DNA of 64,000 bases from Micromonospora chalcea (GTDB taxonomy: Bacteria; Actinomycetota; Actinomycetes; Mycobacteriales; Micromonosporaceae), in assembly GCF_002926165.1 (NCBI RefSeq), contig NZ_MAGP01000067.1, positions 1 to 64,000 on the forward strand. The letters are read 5' to 3'. A program made the position numbers and the translations under genes. The notes beneath the pieces were generated by a model, which was not told the origin of the DNA, did not search any database, and was given only the letters and a program-made list of their open reading frames with translations. This document shows, piece after piece, positions 15,990 through 26,069 of the stretch. How positions within the stretch are numbered: the stretch's first letter is position 1; each line of letters opens with the position of its first letter.

Positions 15990-17216
15990 ATGACGGACAC
16001 GAACTGGGCCGGAAACGTCAGCTGGTCGGCGCGTACCCGATCGCGGCCGACCTCGACCGACGAACTGCGGCGGCTGGTCGCGGAGGCCGACCTGGTCCGG
16101 GCCGTCGGCACCGGCCACTCGTTCAACCGGCTCGGCGACACCACCGGCACCCAGATCGCGCTGGACGGCCTGCCGCCCGCCGTCGCGCTCGACCCCGACC
16201 GCGGCGCCGTCACCGTCGCGGCCGGCGTCCGCTACGGCGACCTGGCCACCGCGCTCCAGGCCCAGGGGTACGCGCTGGCGAACCTCGCGTCGCTGCCGCA
16301 CATCTCGGTGGCCGGCTCGGTCGCCACCGCCACCCACGGCTCCGGCGCGCGGAACCGCAACCTGGCCGCCGCCGTCGCCGCGCTGGAACTCGTCACCGCC
16401 GACGGCGATCTGATCACCGTCGACCGGACCGACCCACGGTTCGCCGGGCTGGTGGTCAACCTGGGCGCGCCGGGCGTGGTCACCCGGCTCACGCTCGACG
16501 TGGTGCCCACGTACGAGATCCGGCAGCACGTCCGTCTGGGCCTGCCCCGCGCCGCCCTGGACGAGGCGCTCGACGCCGCGTACAGCGTCAGCGTCTTCAC
16601 CTCGTGGCGCTCGGAGCGCTTCGACCAGGTGTGGGTGAAGCAGTACGCCGACGAGGCCCCGCCGCCCGCCGACTGGCTGGACACGGTGGCCGCCGACTCG
16701 CCCCGGCACCCGGTGCCCGGCATGTCGCCGGAGCACTGCACCGCTCAGCTCGGCGAGCCGGGGCCGTGGCACGAGCGGCTGCCGCACTTCCGGCTCGGCT
16801 TCACCCCCAGTAGCGGCGACGAGCTGCAGTCGGAGTGGCACGTGGCCCGGGCCGACGCGACGGCGGCGCTCGCCGCGCTCGACCCGGTCGCCGACCGCAT
16901 CGCCGCCGTGCTCCAGATCTGCGAGCTGCGTACGGTCGCCGCCGACGAGCTGTGGCTGAGCCCGAACTTCCGGCGCGACTCGCTGGCGCTGCACTTCACC
17001 TGGATCGGCGATCCGGTCGCTGTCGCGCCGGTGCTGGCCGAGGTGGAGGAACGGCTCGCCCCGTTCGCGCCGCGCCCGCACTGGGGCAAGCTGTTCGAGC
17101 GCGATCCCGCCGCCGCGTACCCCCGCCACGCCGACTTCGCCGCGCCGCTGCGCGAGTTCGACCCGAAGGGGAAGTTCCGCACCGCCGAGATGGACCGTTA
17201 CTTCCCCCGGGACTGA
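15990..17216 (+). CDS. aldO: Alditol oxidase (right copy)
   Basis: Mirror of 13357-14583; identical 408-aa FAD oxidase with the flavin-linking His43 in GTGHSF and the conserved RPHWGKLF near the end. It converges on the mirrored M50 protease gene, one base between stops. Confidence 0.93.
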   Translation: MTDTNWAGNVSWSARTRSRPTSTDELRRLVAEADLVRAVGTGHSFNRLGDTTGTQIALDGLPPAVALDPDRGAVTVAAGVRYGDLATALQAQGYALANLASLPHISVAGSVATATHGSGARNRNLAAAVAALELVTADGDLITVDRTDPRFAGLVVNLGAPGVVTRLTLDVVPTYEIRQHVRLGLPRAALDEALDAAYSVSVFTSWRSERFDQVWVKQYADEAPPPADWLDTVAADSPRHPVPGMSPEHCTAQLGEPGPWHERLPHFRLGFTPSSGDELQSEWHVARADATAALAALDPVADRIAAVLQICELRTVAADELWLSPNFRRDSLALHFTWIGDPVAVAPVLAEVEERLAPFAPRPHWGKLFERDPAAAYPRHADFAAPLREFDPKGKFRTAEMDRYFPRD

Positions 17217-17217
17217 C

Positions 17218-18357
17218 TCAGCGTCCGGCCGGCATCTGCTGGCGCAGGCTGCCGCGCTGCACCGCGCGGCTGATGTCGCTGGGTGAGACGATGCCGACAA
17301 GCTGGTTGTCGACCACCACGAGGGCGCGGCCGTCGGTGCACTCGTTGAGCCGGGGCAGCAGGTCGGTGAGCTGCTCGTCCGGGCGGGCGAGCACCAGCTC
17401 GTCGGCCCGGCAGGACACCTCGGCCAGCGTGGTCGACGCACGGCGGTCCGCCGCGATGCCGCGTACCCGATCGAGCGTGACCAGACCGACCGGCCTGCCG
17501 TCGACGGTCAGTGGGAGCGCGGAGTGCCGGTACGCGAAAAGGTAGTGGTCGACGAAGTCGGCCACTGTGAGGTCGCCGGACGCGGTCTGCGGCTGCGGCG
17601 TCATCACGTCGCCGACCCGGATGCCGCGCAGCGCGTCGCCCATCCGGGCGGCGCGTTCCTCCTGGCCGGCGGCACCGAGCAGGAACCAGCCGATCAGCGC
17701 CAGCCACAACCCGCCGAACCCCGCGCCGGTGAAGAACCGCCACAGCCCGAGCCCGATCAGCACGACGCCGAGCACCCAGCCCGCGCGGGCCGCCACCACC
17801 GACGCCTTGGTTCGGTCGCCGGTGAACTTCCACACCGCCGCGCGCAGCAGCCGCCCGCCGTCCAGCGGGGCGGCCGGCAGCACGTTGAAGATCGCCAGCA
17901 GTACGTTGATGCCCGCCAGCCAGGCCAGCGCGCCGAGCAGCAGCCCGTGCCCGCCCGCGGCGGCCACCGCCACCGCGATCGCCGCGAAGAACACGCCGAT
18001 GATCAGGCTGACCAGCGGCCCGACCCCGGCGATCCGCAGCTCGGCGCCCGGGTCCTTCGCCTCGCCCTTCAGCTCGGCGACACCGCCGAACAGCCAGAGC
18101 GTGATGCCCTCGACCTCGATGCCGTTGCGCTTGGCGACGACCGCGTGCGCCACCTCGTGGGCGAGCAGACCAACGAAGAAGACCACGGCGGCGGCCAGGC
18201 CGGCCGCGAAGTAGGCGACGGGGGAGTGACCGGGGTACGAGGCGGGGAACAGGCTCGCCGACAGCGCCCACGCGATCAGCACGAAGATGACCAGGACACT
18301 CCAGTTGACGCCGACCGGTACGCCGGCGATCCGACCCAGACGGAAACTCGCCCTCAT
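17218..18357 (-). CDS. M50 site-2 protease with tandem CBS domains (right copy)
   Basis: Mirror of 12216-13355; identical 379-aa intramembrane protease with HEVAH (67-71), Asp166 and C-terminal CBS pair. Two gene copies would double the dose of a regulatory protease, which would be physiologically significant if real. Confidence 0.94.
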   Translation of the reverse strand: MRASFRLGRIAGVPVGVNWSVLVIFVLIAWALSASLFPASYPGHSPVAYFAAGLAAAVVFFVGLLAHEVAHAVVAKRNGIEVEGITLWLFGGVAELKGEAKDPGAELRIAGVGPLVSLIIGVFFAAIAVAVAAAGGHGLLLGALAWLAGINVLLAIFNVLPAAPLDGGRLLRAAVWKFTGDRTKASVVAARAGWVLGVVLIGLGLWRFFTGAGFGGLWLALIGWFLLGAAGQEERAARMGDALRGIRVGDVMTPQPQTASGDLTVADFVDHYLFAYRHSALPLTVDGRPVGLVTLDRVRGIAADRRASTTLAEVSCRADELVLARPDEQLTDLLPRLNECTDGRALVVVDNQLVGIVSPSDISRAVQRGSLRQQMPAGR

Positions 18358-18508
18358 GTTTCCGTCATACCCGGCGGACCCACCCGCACACCAGAACCTG
18401 CCGCACGGCGTGCCGGTTCTGCGGTGGGTGCAGAGCCAGGAGGATCGGGGTGCCAGGTGGCGGCGCGTTCGATTGATCAACTTTGATGGGAGAACTAGCC
18501 TTGCGTAG

Positions 18509-19123
18509 ATGAGGAGTGTTCGCGGCGTAGCCGTCTGGGCGTTGTTGGTCTTCTTGGGAGGGCTTGCGCTGCTGCTCTCCCCGCCCCTGATCGACTACGC
18601 CTTCGATCCGAGTACCGACTGGGAGCGCTTGGCGAATATCGGCCAAGCCTACGGCTCGGTCTCCATGCTTCTGTCCGCGCTGGCTCTCGTGGGTGTGGTC
18701 GCCACCACCATCAGTCAAAACAGGCAGGCCCGCATCGCATTGGAATACGCGCAACGTGACCAGCATGCCTTGTTGCTGAAGATGGCCATAGATGATGCCG
18801 TGCTGATGGAGTGCTGGGGGTCGCTGACCCAGGACCCTGCCCCTGAACGGCGGAGGCAGCGGGCCTACATCAATCTGATCCTCAACTTCTGGGCCACGAC
18901 CTGGCAACTGGGCGGGATGCCTGAGAGCCAGTTGCGAGGACTGCTGGCGGCTGACATCTTCGCCACCGAGATCGGCTTGAGGTTCTGGGAGCAGGCGCGG
19001 CTTACGCGGAAGGTCGTGCACGCGGGGGCGCAGCCAGCAGCGTTCGACCGGATTGTAGAGGACGAGTACCTGCGCGCCCTGGCGAAGCTACGAAGCACGG
19101 AGGCTTCGGGCATTGGATCGTAG
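18509..19123 (+). CDS. DUF6082-like membrane protein (right copy)
   Basis: Mirror of 11450-12064; identical 204-aa product with two N-terminal membrane helices and a helical soluble domain. The same lower-GC codon use is seen. Function unknown. Confidence 0.75.
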   Translation: MRSVRGVAVWALLVFLGGLALLLSPPLIDYAFDPSTDWERLANIGQAYGSVSMLLSALALVGVVATTISQNRQARIALEYAQRDQHALLLKMAIDDAVLMECWGSLTQDPAPERRRQRAYINLILNFWATTWQLGGMPESQLRGLLAADIFATEIGLRFWEQARLTRKVVHAGAQPAAFDRIVEDEYLRALAKLRSTEASGIGS

Positions 19124-19154
19124 GGTCAGGGTGCGCAGGCGATGCCTGCCGCGT

Positions 19155-19361
19155 TCAGTTCCGGAACGTCTCGTGCTTGACGCCCGCGACGAAGGTCGAC
19201 CAGGCTGCCGGGTCGAAGGCGAGGATAGGACCTCGCGGGTCCTTGCTGTCGCGTAGCCCGACCACGCCGGGCAGGTTGTCGGCGACCTCGACGCAGTCGC
19301 CGGAACCGTTGCTACGGGTGCTCTTGCGCCAGGTCATCGTCGCCTGGTTGGCCTCTTCCAC
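19155..19361 (-). CDS. DUF397 protein (right copy)
   Basis: Mirror of 11212-11418; identical 68-aa partner of the XRE/DUF5753 regulator, which ends 13 bases upstream. Confidence 0.93.
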   Translation of the reverse strand: MEEANQATMTWRKSTRSNGSGDCVEVADNLPGVVGLRDSKDPRGPILAFDPAAWSTFVAGVKHETFRN

Positions 19362-19374
19362 CCGCGCCGTCCTC

Positions 19375-20211
19375 TCATAGCTCGTCGATCGCCCCCAGGA
19401 TGAGGTCGCGCGACTCCCGGGCGCCGGCCGCCGTGGCGACCAGGTGCTCGAAGACGCGGCTGTACTCCCTCACCTGTTGGCCTTCGAGATAGAGGCTACC
19501 CGCGCGGGTCTCGACGTAGACGACCCCCGGATCGGCCGGCTCGGGGAAGGTCAGCACGCTGAAGGCGCTGCCCATCGACCCGTACTCGCCCGCGCCGAAG
19601 GTCAGGATCTGGATGGTGCGGCCGGGCCGGTCCGCCTCCTCGGCCAGTCGCCGCAACTGCGCCGCGAACAGCTCCGCGCCGCCGACCGGGCGCCGTAGTG
19701 CGGCTTCGTCCAGCACCACCCAGAGCTTCGGCGGAGTTTCGGTGTCCTGACGGCGCATGCGCAACTCGACCCGCCGGTCCACCTCGTCGGTCGGGGCGTC
19801 CGGGTGCTCGGCGCGGATGACCGCGCGGGCGTAGTCGGCGGTCTGGAGTAGACCCGGAATCAGTTGCGGCTGGAAGGTGCGGATCTCGGCCGCCTCGGCC
19901 TCCAGCCCGACGTAGACCTCGAACCAGTCCGGCAGCACGTCGTCGTACGCCTGCCACCAGCCGCGCTTGCGGGCATCGCGGGCGACCTGGACGAGTGCGT
20001 CCACCTCGTCGCCTTCCACCCCGTACAGCTCAAGAAGTCCACGGGCGACCGGCGGCATGACGGACACCTGGGCGTTCTCGATGCGGCTGATCGCCGACTT
20101 CGAGATCCCCACCTCCTTGGCGGCCTGGTCGGCGGTCATGCCGGTCTGCTCACGGAGGCGACGGAGGGCAGCGGCCAGGCGTCGACGTCGGACGGTCGGG
20201 CTTCCAGTCAT
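19375..20211 (-). CDS. XRE-family regulator with DUF5753 domain (right copy)
   Basis: Mirror of 10362-11198; identical 278-aa regulator with the N-terminal helix-turn-helix and DUF5753 domain. Its candidate operator is mirrored at 20256-20268. Confidence 0.93.
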   Translation of the reverse strand: MTGSPTVRRRRLAAALRRLREQTGMTADQAAKEVGISKSAISRIENAQVSVMPPVARGLLELYGVEGDEVDALVQVARDARKRGWWQAYDDVLPDWFEVYVGLEAEAAEIRTFQPQLIPGLLQTADYARAVIRAEHPDAPTDEVDRRVELRMRRQDTETPPKLWVVLDEAALRRPVGGAELFAAQLRRLAEEADRPGRTIQILTFGAGEYGSMGSAFSVLTFPEPADPGVVYVETRAGSLYLEGQQVREYSRVFEHLVATAAGARESRDLILGAIDEL

Positions 20212-20481
20212 GCCGGTCAGTGTGGCGGAAGCGGACGAGCTTCGCAATGACATCATCCCGAATCGGGAGTTGCGCAAAGGGGGCGGTCCACTGCACGATG
20301 AGTGAGTGGCCGGATCGGCTGGGTCATCGGGTGTCGACCTGGGCCACGCGTTGTGCCCTGCTGACGTACTGCTGGTCGAAGGCTGCGGTGGCAGGTGCCG
20401 GGGTGGGTCCGCCGGTGCGGGGCGGGCCGGTGGGCCCGCCCTTCCACGGTTCGATCTCGACGGTGAGGGGCAGGTTCTGTC
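20212..20481. other. Divergent regulatory gap between XRE and DivIVA-like genes (right copy)
   Basis: Mirror of 10092-10361. No supported gene; it contains the mirrored operator and the 9-bp hairpin in the DivIVA-domain leader (20420-20441). Confidence 0.6.
20256..20268 (-). promoter_or_regulatory. Candidate operator TCCCGA-T-TCGGGA (right copy)
   Basis: Mirror of 10305-10317, 45 bases upstream of the right-arm XRE regulator. Confidence 0.5.
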
Positions 20482-20796
20482 ATGCGCGTCTTCCTCCGGC
20501 GTGTCCGGCGTCGCCGGCGGTCGGTCCTCGGATCGACCTGCTACCGCTCGTCCACCTATCAGCCCTTGCGTCCGTGGCAGGTCCGTGAGCGGAGCTTCCG
20601 GACGACCCAGCTGGGCCGGCGTGGGCTCGACCCGCAGGAGGTGCGGGAGTTCCTCGACCGCGTCGCCGGTGACCTGGCCACCGTTTACGACGCGTTGGCG
20701 CAGAGCCGCCGGGAGACCGACCGGATCAAGAACGCGCTGCGTCGCTGGCAGTCGGAGCAGGCCCGGGCCCGCAACGAACGGGGGTGCGACAGGTGA
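20482..20796 (+). CDS. Small DivIVA-domain protein (right copy)
   Basis: Mirror of 9777-10091; identical 104-aa product with a basic N terminus, a DivIVA-type segment and one coiled coil. It is coupled by a GTGA overlap to the next 84-aa gene. Confidence 0.8.
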   Translation: MRVFLRRVRRRRRSVLGSTCYRSSTYQPLRPWQVRERSFRTTQLGRRGLDPQEVREFLDRVAGDLATVYDALAQSRRETDRIKNALRRWQSEQARARNERGCDR

Positions 20797-21047
20797 CCGA
20801 GCGCTGGGTGATCCACCTGCCGGTCGTCGTCAACGACCTGCTCTCCGCTCAGCGGCTGGCCCGGGTGGTGGCGCACTGGTCGCACGTCCTGCCGCAGACC
20901 GAGCCCGGCGGCACCACGGTCTCGGCGGAGGACGACCAGAACGTCCGCCACTGGGTGTTCTGTGACCTGTTGCTGTCCGGCGGGCAGCGGTGTCTGCTCC
21001 GGCCCGGACACGACGGTGAGTGCTCCCGGCGGTTCCGGCCGCGATGA
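20793..21047 (+). CDS. Conserved small protein paired with a DivIVA-domain protein (right copy)
   Basis: Mirror of 9526-9780; identical 84-aa product with the C-terminal CLLRPGHDGEC segment. Function unknown. Confidence 0.75.
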   Translation: MTERWVIHLPVVVNDLLSAQRLARVVAHWSHVLPQTEPGGTTVSAEDDQNVRHWVFCDLLLSGGQRCLLRPGHDGECSRRFRPR

Positions 21048-21112
21048 GCACCCGCTCGACCGGCACCGCGTGCCGCACCGAAAGCGGAGTATGCATGAGC
21101 TATGGTGAGAGT

Positions 21113-21397
21113 ATGACGCGGCGCATCACGATCAGCCTGCCCGACGACGTGGCCGAGTACGTCGAGCGGTCGCAGGGCACGACGTCCGGCTTCATCGCCG
21201 ACGTGCTCCGGCGGAAGATGCGAGCGGACGGTCTGCGTGCCCGATGGGCTGAGCACGGCTATGTGGTGACCGACGAGGACGTCGAGCGGGCTCGCCGGAG
21301 GCTGGCACAACAGCCGCCGATCACCGACGAGCAACACGATCGGAACATGGAGTGGCTACGCCAGTTCGGGGACGGTGACGGGGCGGCTGCCGCGTGA
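21113..21397 (+). CDS. Ribbon-helix-helix antitoxin (right copy)
   Basis: Mirror of 9176-9460; identical 94-aa RHH antitoxin coupled to its PIN toxin by a GTGA overlap. A second identical antitoxin copy would cross-protect against both toxin copies. Confidence 0.9.
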   Translation: MTRRITISLPDDVAEYVERSQGTTSGFIADVLRRKMRADGLRARWAEHGYVVTDEDVERARRRLAQQPPITDEQHDRNMEWLRQFGDGDGAAAA

Positions 21398-21804
21398 ACG
21401 GGCTCGTCCTGGACACGTCCGCACTGCTCGCGTACGCCGCTGGGGACAGCGTCGAGCCGGGTGCGCTGCTGACCCTCGCGCAGGAGGATCCCGAGCAGGA
21501 GGTGTGGATCCCGGCGCTCTGCCTGGGGCAGGCGCAGCTTCAGGTAGCGGGTACTCCGGCCGCCGATCTGCTCGACCTGCTCCTCGACACGGACCGGGAC
21601 ATCCGGATCGCGGTATACGACGGTCCGACCAGCCGGCGGGTGGCCCGGATCGCGGCGAGCCGCAAGGTGCCGCTCGACGTGGCCCACGCGATCGCCACCG
21701 CCGTGCTCTACCGGTGCTACCTGGTCACACGGGACGTCGGGACGGTAGCGGCGGCGGCCCCGCCCGACCTCGAGGTCCTCGACATCTCCGACTCCTGGGA
21801 ATGA
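21394..21804 (+). CDS. PIN-domain toxin of a second toxin-antitoxin module (right copy)
   Basis: Mirror of 8769-9179; identical 136-aa PIN protein with Gln46 in place of the usual catalytic Glu. It lies tail to tail with the mirrored vapC. Confidence 0.85.
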   Translation: MNGLVLDTSALLAYAAGDSVEPGALLTLAQEDPEQEVWIPALCLGQAQLQVAGTPAADLLDLLLDTDRDIRIAVYDGPTSRRVARIAASRKVPLDVAHAIATAVLYRCYLVTRDVGTVAAAAPPDLEVLDISDSWE

Positions 21805-21817
21805 GGACCGTAGTCGG

Positions 21818-22237
21818 TCAGTCGGCCTTTCCGGCCGGGACGACCCACGTCGTCGGCTGGCCGGTGATCGCGGTGATCAGGTCGAAGTCACCGTCGTAGT
21901 GCAGGACTGTTGCGCCATGCCGTTCGGCGGTGGCGGCGATCAGCAGGTCGGCCATCGAAAGCGCGCGGTGGTTGCCCTTGTGCAGCGCCTGCACCTGGAC
22001 GTCGATCGCACGATCCCAGATGTCGTCCGGCATGGCGAGCCAGTCGAAGCCGCGAAGCAGCCATCGAGCGCGCTGCGCGTCCTTGGCCGAGCGGGCGCTG
22101 TGCACCACCTCGATCTCGACCGCCCCGCAGACCGCCAGCAGGCCGCGCTCGGACAACTCGTCCAGGATGGGTGCCACGGCGGGCTTCGGCCATCTGGCCA
22201 GCGCCGACTTGTCGAGAAGGTAGCGCTCCCGCGTCAT
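21818..22237 (-). CDS. vapC: VapC-type PIN ribonuclease toxin (right copy)
   Basis: Mirror of 8336-8755; identical 139-aa PIN nuclease with the complete acidic site (Asp9, Glu41/43, Asp97, Asp115/117). Confidence 0.93.
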   Translation of the reverse strand: MTRERYLLDKSALARWPKPAVAPILDELSERGLLAVCGAVEIEVVHSARSAKDAQRARWLLRGFDWLAMPDDIWDRAIDVQVQALHKGNHRALSMADLLIAATAERHGATVLHYDGDFDLITAITGQPTTWVVPAGKAD

Positions 22238-22443
22238 GCCGCTTCGGGCTTCGACGCCTGCTGCGGGTCGGTGAGGTCCGGCAGGCCGCCGCTCTTGAGC
22301 CAGTCGGCGAACTCCCGGCGCTTCTCCCGGTTGACCACTTCCTGCAGCGCCGCGTTGACGGTGGCCTTCTTGGTGCCGGTGCCGAGGATCTCGGCGGCCT
22401 CGGCCAGGAGGTCGTCGTCGACGTCAAGGATGGTCCGGGACAC
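22234..22443 (-). CDS. vapB: VapB-type antitoxin (right copy)
   Basis: Mirror of 8130-8339; identical 69-aa antitoxin with a GTG start, coupled to vapC by ATGA. Confidence 0.9.
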   Translation of the reverse strand: MSRTILDVDDDLLAEAAEILGTGTKKATVNAALQEVVNREKRREFADWLKSGGLPDLTDPQQASKPEAA

Positions 22444-22480
22444 GTGCGCCTCCTCGTCCGAGCACTCGAAACGAGGTGAT

Positions 22481-22508
22481 GATATCAATTTTTGCTGATC
22501 TTGATATC
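22481..22508 (-). promoter_or_regulatory. vapBC operator, inverted repeat (right copy)
   Basis: Mirror of 8065-8092: GATATCAA and TTGATATC arms 12 bases apart, 38 bases upstream of vapB. Confidence 0.7.
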
Positions 22509-22516
22509 TCCGTGGG

Positions 22517-23368
22517 TCAACGCCGTCGCGGGGCCTCGGCGACCACTGTCGGGGAATACTCGTTCGCCGCCTCGACCGCCCACTCCAGCGCGTAGTCCGC
22601 CTCCTCCTCCCAGCCCGGTTCGCCGCCGACGAAGTGCGACCGGCCGGGGAACTCCCGGTAGCCGGTGAGCGCCGTCGAACTCCGGTAGAGGTTGGCGATC
22701 GAGCTGGCCAAGGTCGCGGGCACCACGTGGTCCTCGCCGCCCGCGGTGATCAGCAGCGGGGCGCGGTCGCTGCGCTTCTTGTCGATCTCGGTGGCGGAGT
22801 TCGGGTCCAGGTTGGCGAACGCGGCCTCGAACAGCACGTGCCCGGCGCCCGGTACGGCGTACCGCTCCCAGGCGGCGTCGGACTCCTGCTGGCTGATGGT
22901 GTTGCCGAAGGCGTACCGGAAGTCCTCCGGCGTGAACGGCACGGCGCGGTGCCGGTTGGCCGGGTTGTGCAGGATCGAATACCCGGAGCGAAGCGTGCTG
23001 GGCGGCAGCTTGAGCACACCCCGTACCGGCGCGGGGTGCACGGCGACCACCGCGGCGCCGAGGCGGCGGTCCGCCAGCAACTGGGCGATCAGGCCGCCGA
23101 ACGAGTGGCCCATGATGATCGGCGGGCGCGGCAGGTCCCTGATGATCGCCGCGTAGTGGTCGGCGATGTCGGCGATGCGCTGCGCGGCGATCGGGGCCGG
23201 GTCGGCCCGCAGCTCCTCCACCTCGCGGTCCATCCCGGGCCAGGCGGGCGTGAGCACCTGGAAGCCGCGCGCTGAGTACCGCTGCGCCCAGTGCTCCCAG
23301 CTCCGCGAGGTCATCCAGAGCCCGTGGATGAGCACGATCGTGTCGACCCGTCCCGTCGGTGCGCTCAT
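22517..23368 (-). CDS. Alpha/beta hydrolase (right copy)
   Basis: Mirror of 7205-8056; identical 283-aa serine hydrolase with GHSFGG (Ser89). Confidence 0.9.
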   Translation of the reverse strand: MSAPTGRVDTIVLIHGLWMTSRSWEHWAQRYSARGFQVLTPAWPGMDREVEELRADPAPIAAQRIADIADHYAAIIRDLPRPPIIMGHSFGGLIAQLLADRRLGAAVVAVHPAPVRGVLKLPPSTLRSGYSILHNPANRHRAVPFTPEDFRYAFGNTISQQESDAAWERYAVPGAGHVLFEAAFANLDPNSATEIDKKRSDRAPLLITAGGEDHVVPATLASSIANLYRSSTALTGYREFPGRSHFVGGEPGWEEEADYALEWAVEAANEYSPTVVAEAPRRR

Positions 23369-23505
23369 GTCCGCCTCCCCGTTTCGCCGCTGGACGGCCC
23401 GCGCGTACCCGGACTGGGTGCCGGCAATCCTGCCTGACCGGCCGGACAGGAATTGACGGCTGACCCGGATGATCAGCGTCCTGAGTCGACTGTCAGGATG
23501 ACGAC

Positions 23506-24249
23506 ATGACGGTCAGACTTGCCGACAGGGTCGCCCTGGTGACGGGCGGGAGCCGGGGTATCGGCGCCGCCGTCGCGCGCCGGCTGGCCGAGGACGGCAT
23601 CCACGTCGCGTTCACCTACCGCACCGCGCAGGACAGCGCGAAGTCCGTGGTGGCCGAGATCGAGGCGTACGGGCGGACCGGCCTGGCGATCAACGCGGAC
23701 AGCGCCGACGCGACGGCCGTGATCGGTGCAGTGGACCGGACCGTCGCCGAGTTGGGGCGGCTGGACATCCTGGTCAACAACGCCGGCGTGTTCGCGGGTG
23801 GGCCGATCGAGTCGGTCAGCCTCGACGCGCTGGACCGGGCGATCGCGGTGAACGTACGCGGGGTCTACCTCGCCACCCAGGCGGCGGTACCCCACATGGG
23901 CACCGGTGGACGGATCGTCAACATCGGCAGCAGCTTCGCCAGCCGCGTCCCGGCACCGGGGGTGAGCGCGTACGCGATGACCAAGAGCGCCGTGAACGGG
24001 CTGACCCGGGCGCTCGCCCGCGAACTCGGTCCGCGTGGGATCACCGTCAACCTGATCCTGCCCGGCTCGACCGACACCGACATGAACCCGGCGGACAGCG
24101 CGGGCGCGGACGGGCAGCGGTCGCACATCGCCCTCGGCCGGTACGCGACCCCGGACGACGTTGCGGCGACTGTCAGTCACCTGGTGGGCGCCGGCGGACG
24201 GCACATCACCGGCGCGTCGATCGCGATCGACGGCGGCGCGACGGCCTGA
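23506..24249 (+). CDS. Short-chain dehydrogenase/reductase (right copy)
   Basis: Mirror of 6324-7067; identical 247-aa SDR with TGGSRGIG, NNAG and Tyr156/Lys160. Confidence 0.92.
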   Translation: MTVRLADRVALVTGGSRGIGAAVARRLAEDGIHVAFTYRTAQDSAKSVVAEIEAYGRTGLAINADSADATAVIGAVDRTVAELGRLDILVNNAGVFAGGPIESVSLDALDRAIAVNVRGVYLATQAAVPHMGTGGRIVNIGSSFASRVPAPGVSAYAMTKSAVNGLTRALARELGPRGITVNLILPGSTDTDMNPADSAGADGQRSHIALGRYATPDDVAATVSHLVGAGGRHITGASIAIDGGATA

Positions 24250-24287
24250 TCGGCCCCAGAGCGTCCGGCGTCGGCGGCGTGACCGCC

Positions 24288-24299
24288 TGACAAATGTCA
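24288..24299 (+). promoter_or_regulatory. Candidate operator TGACA-N2-TGTCA (right copy)
   Basis: Mirror of 6274-6285, 60 bases upstream of the right-arm ABC ATPase gene. Confidence 0.5.
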
Positions 24300-24358
24300 C
24301 GGCCGGAAGGTGACTGCCGCTCCGGGGAACCGGACACCGCACGCCGGAGCATCGGGAC

Positions 24359-25243
<885 letters not shown>

Positions 25244-25259
25244 ACCGGGGAGCCTCGCC

Positions 25260-26057
25260 ATGACCGCCACGACCTCGTCCACCACCACCCGCGCCGTCGA
25301 CCGCCGGCCGCCAATGCTCGGCGGGTTCTGCGCGCCGGTGCTCGCCATCGAGATACGCCGGGTGCTGCGCAACCGCCGTACGCTGCTGTTCATCCTGGTC
25401 ATGCCGGCCGTGTTCTTCCTGCTGTTCGGGCTGCCCACGCGCGGGGAGAACCTGGACAACGGGCTGCCGGTCACCGGCTGGATCATGATCAGCCTGGCCG
25501 TGTACGCGGCCATGGTCGCCACCACCAGCGCCGGCGCGGCCGTCGCCACCGAACGCGCGCTGGGCTGGAGCCGGCAACTGCGGCTCACTCCGCTGCGCCC
25601 GGCCGCGTACGTGGCGACGAAGGTGGCCACCGCGATGGTGCTCGGCCTGCTCGGCGTACTCGTGGAGTTCGCCGTCGGCGCGGCCTCCGGAGTCCGGCTG
25701 CCGGCCCACGTCTGGGTCGAGTCCGGCCTGACCGCCTGGGTCGGCGCGCTCGTGTTCGCCGCGTTCGGGCTGTTCGTCGGCTACCTCGCCCCGGCCGAGA
25801 ACGTCATGCAGTTCGTGGGCCCGGCGCTGGCGATCCTGGCCATGCTGGGCGGCCTGTTCGTCCCGCTGGAGCTGCTGCCCGACGTGATGCGGCAGATCGC
25901 CAAGTTCACCCCGGTGTACGGGGTCGGTCAGCTCGCCCGCGCGCCGCTGACCGGCACCGGGGTGGACTGGGCGGCGGTGGCGAACGTGACCGCCTGGACC
26001 GTGTTCTTCGGCCTCGGCGCGGCCCGGCTGTTCCGCCGGGACACCACCCGTGTCTGA
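25260..26057 (+). CDS. ABC-2 type exporter permease (right copy)
   Basis: Mirror of 4516-5313; identical 265-aa six-helix permease, 16 bases after the ATPase gene. Confidence 0.9.
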   Translation: MTATTSSTTTRAVDRRPPMLGGFCAPVLAIEIRRVLRNRRTLLFILVMPAVFFLLFGLPTRGENLDNGLPVTGWIMISLAVYAAMVATTSAGAAVATERALGWSRQLRLTPLRPAAYVATKVATAMVLGLLGVLVEFAVGAASGVRLPAHVWVESGLTAWVGALVFAAFGLFVGYLAPAENVMQFVGPALAILAMLGGLFVPLELLPDVMRQIAKFTPVYGVGQLARAPLTGTGVDWAAVANVTAWTVFFGLGAARLFRRDTTRV

Positions 26058-26069
26058 GCGGGGTCTAGC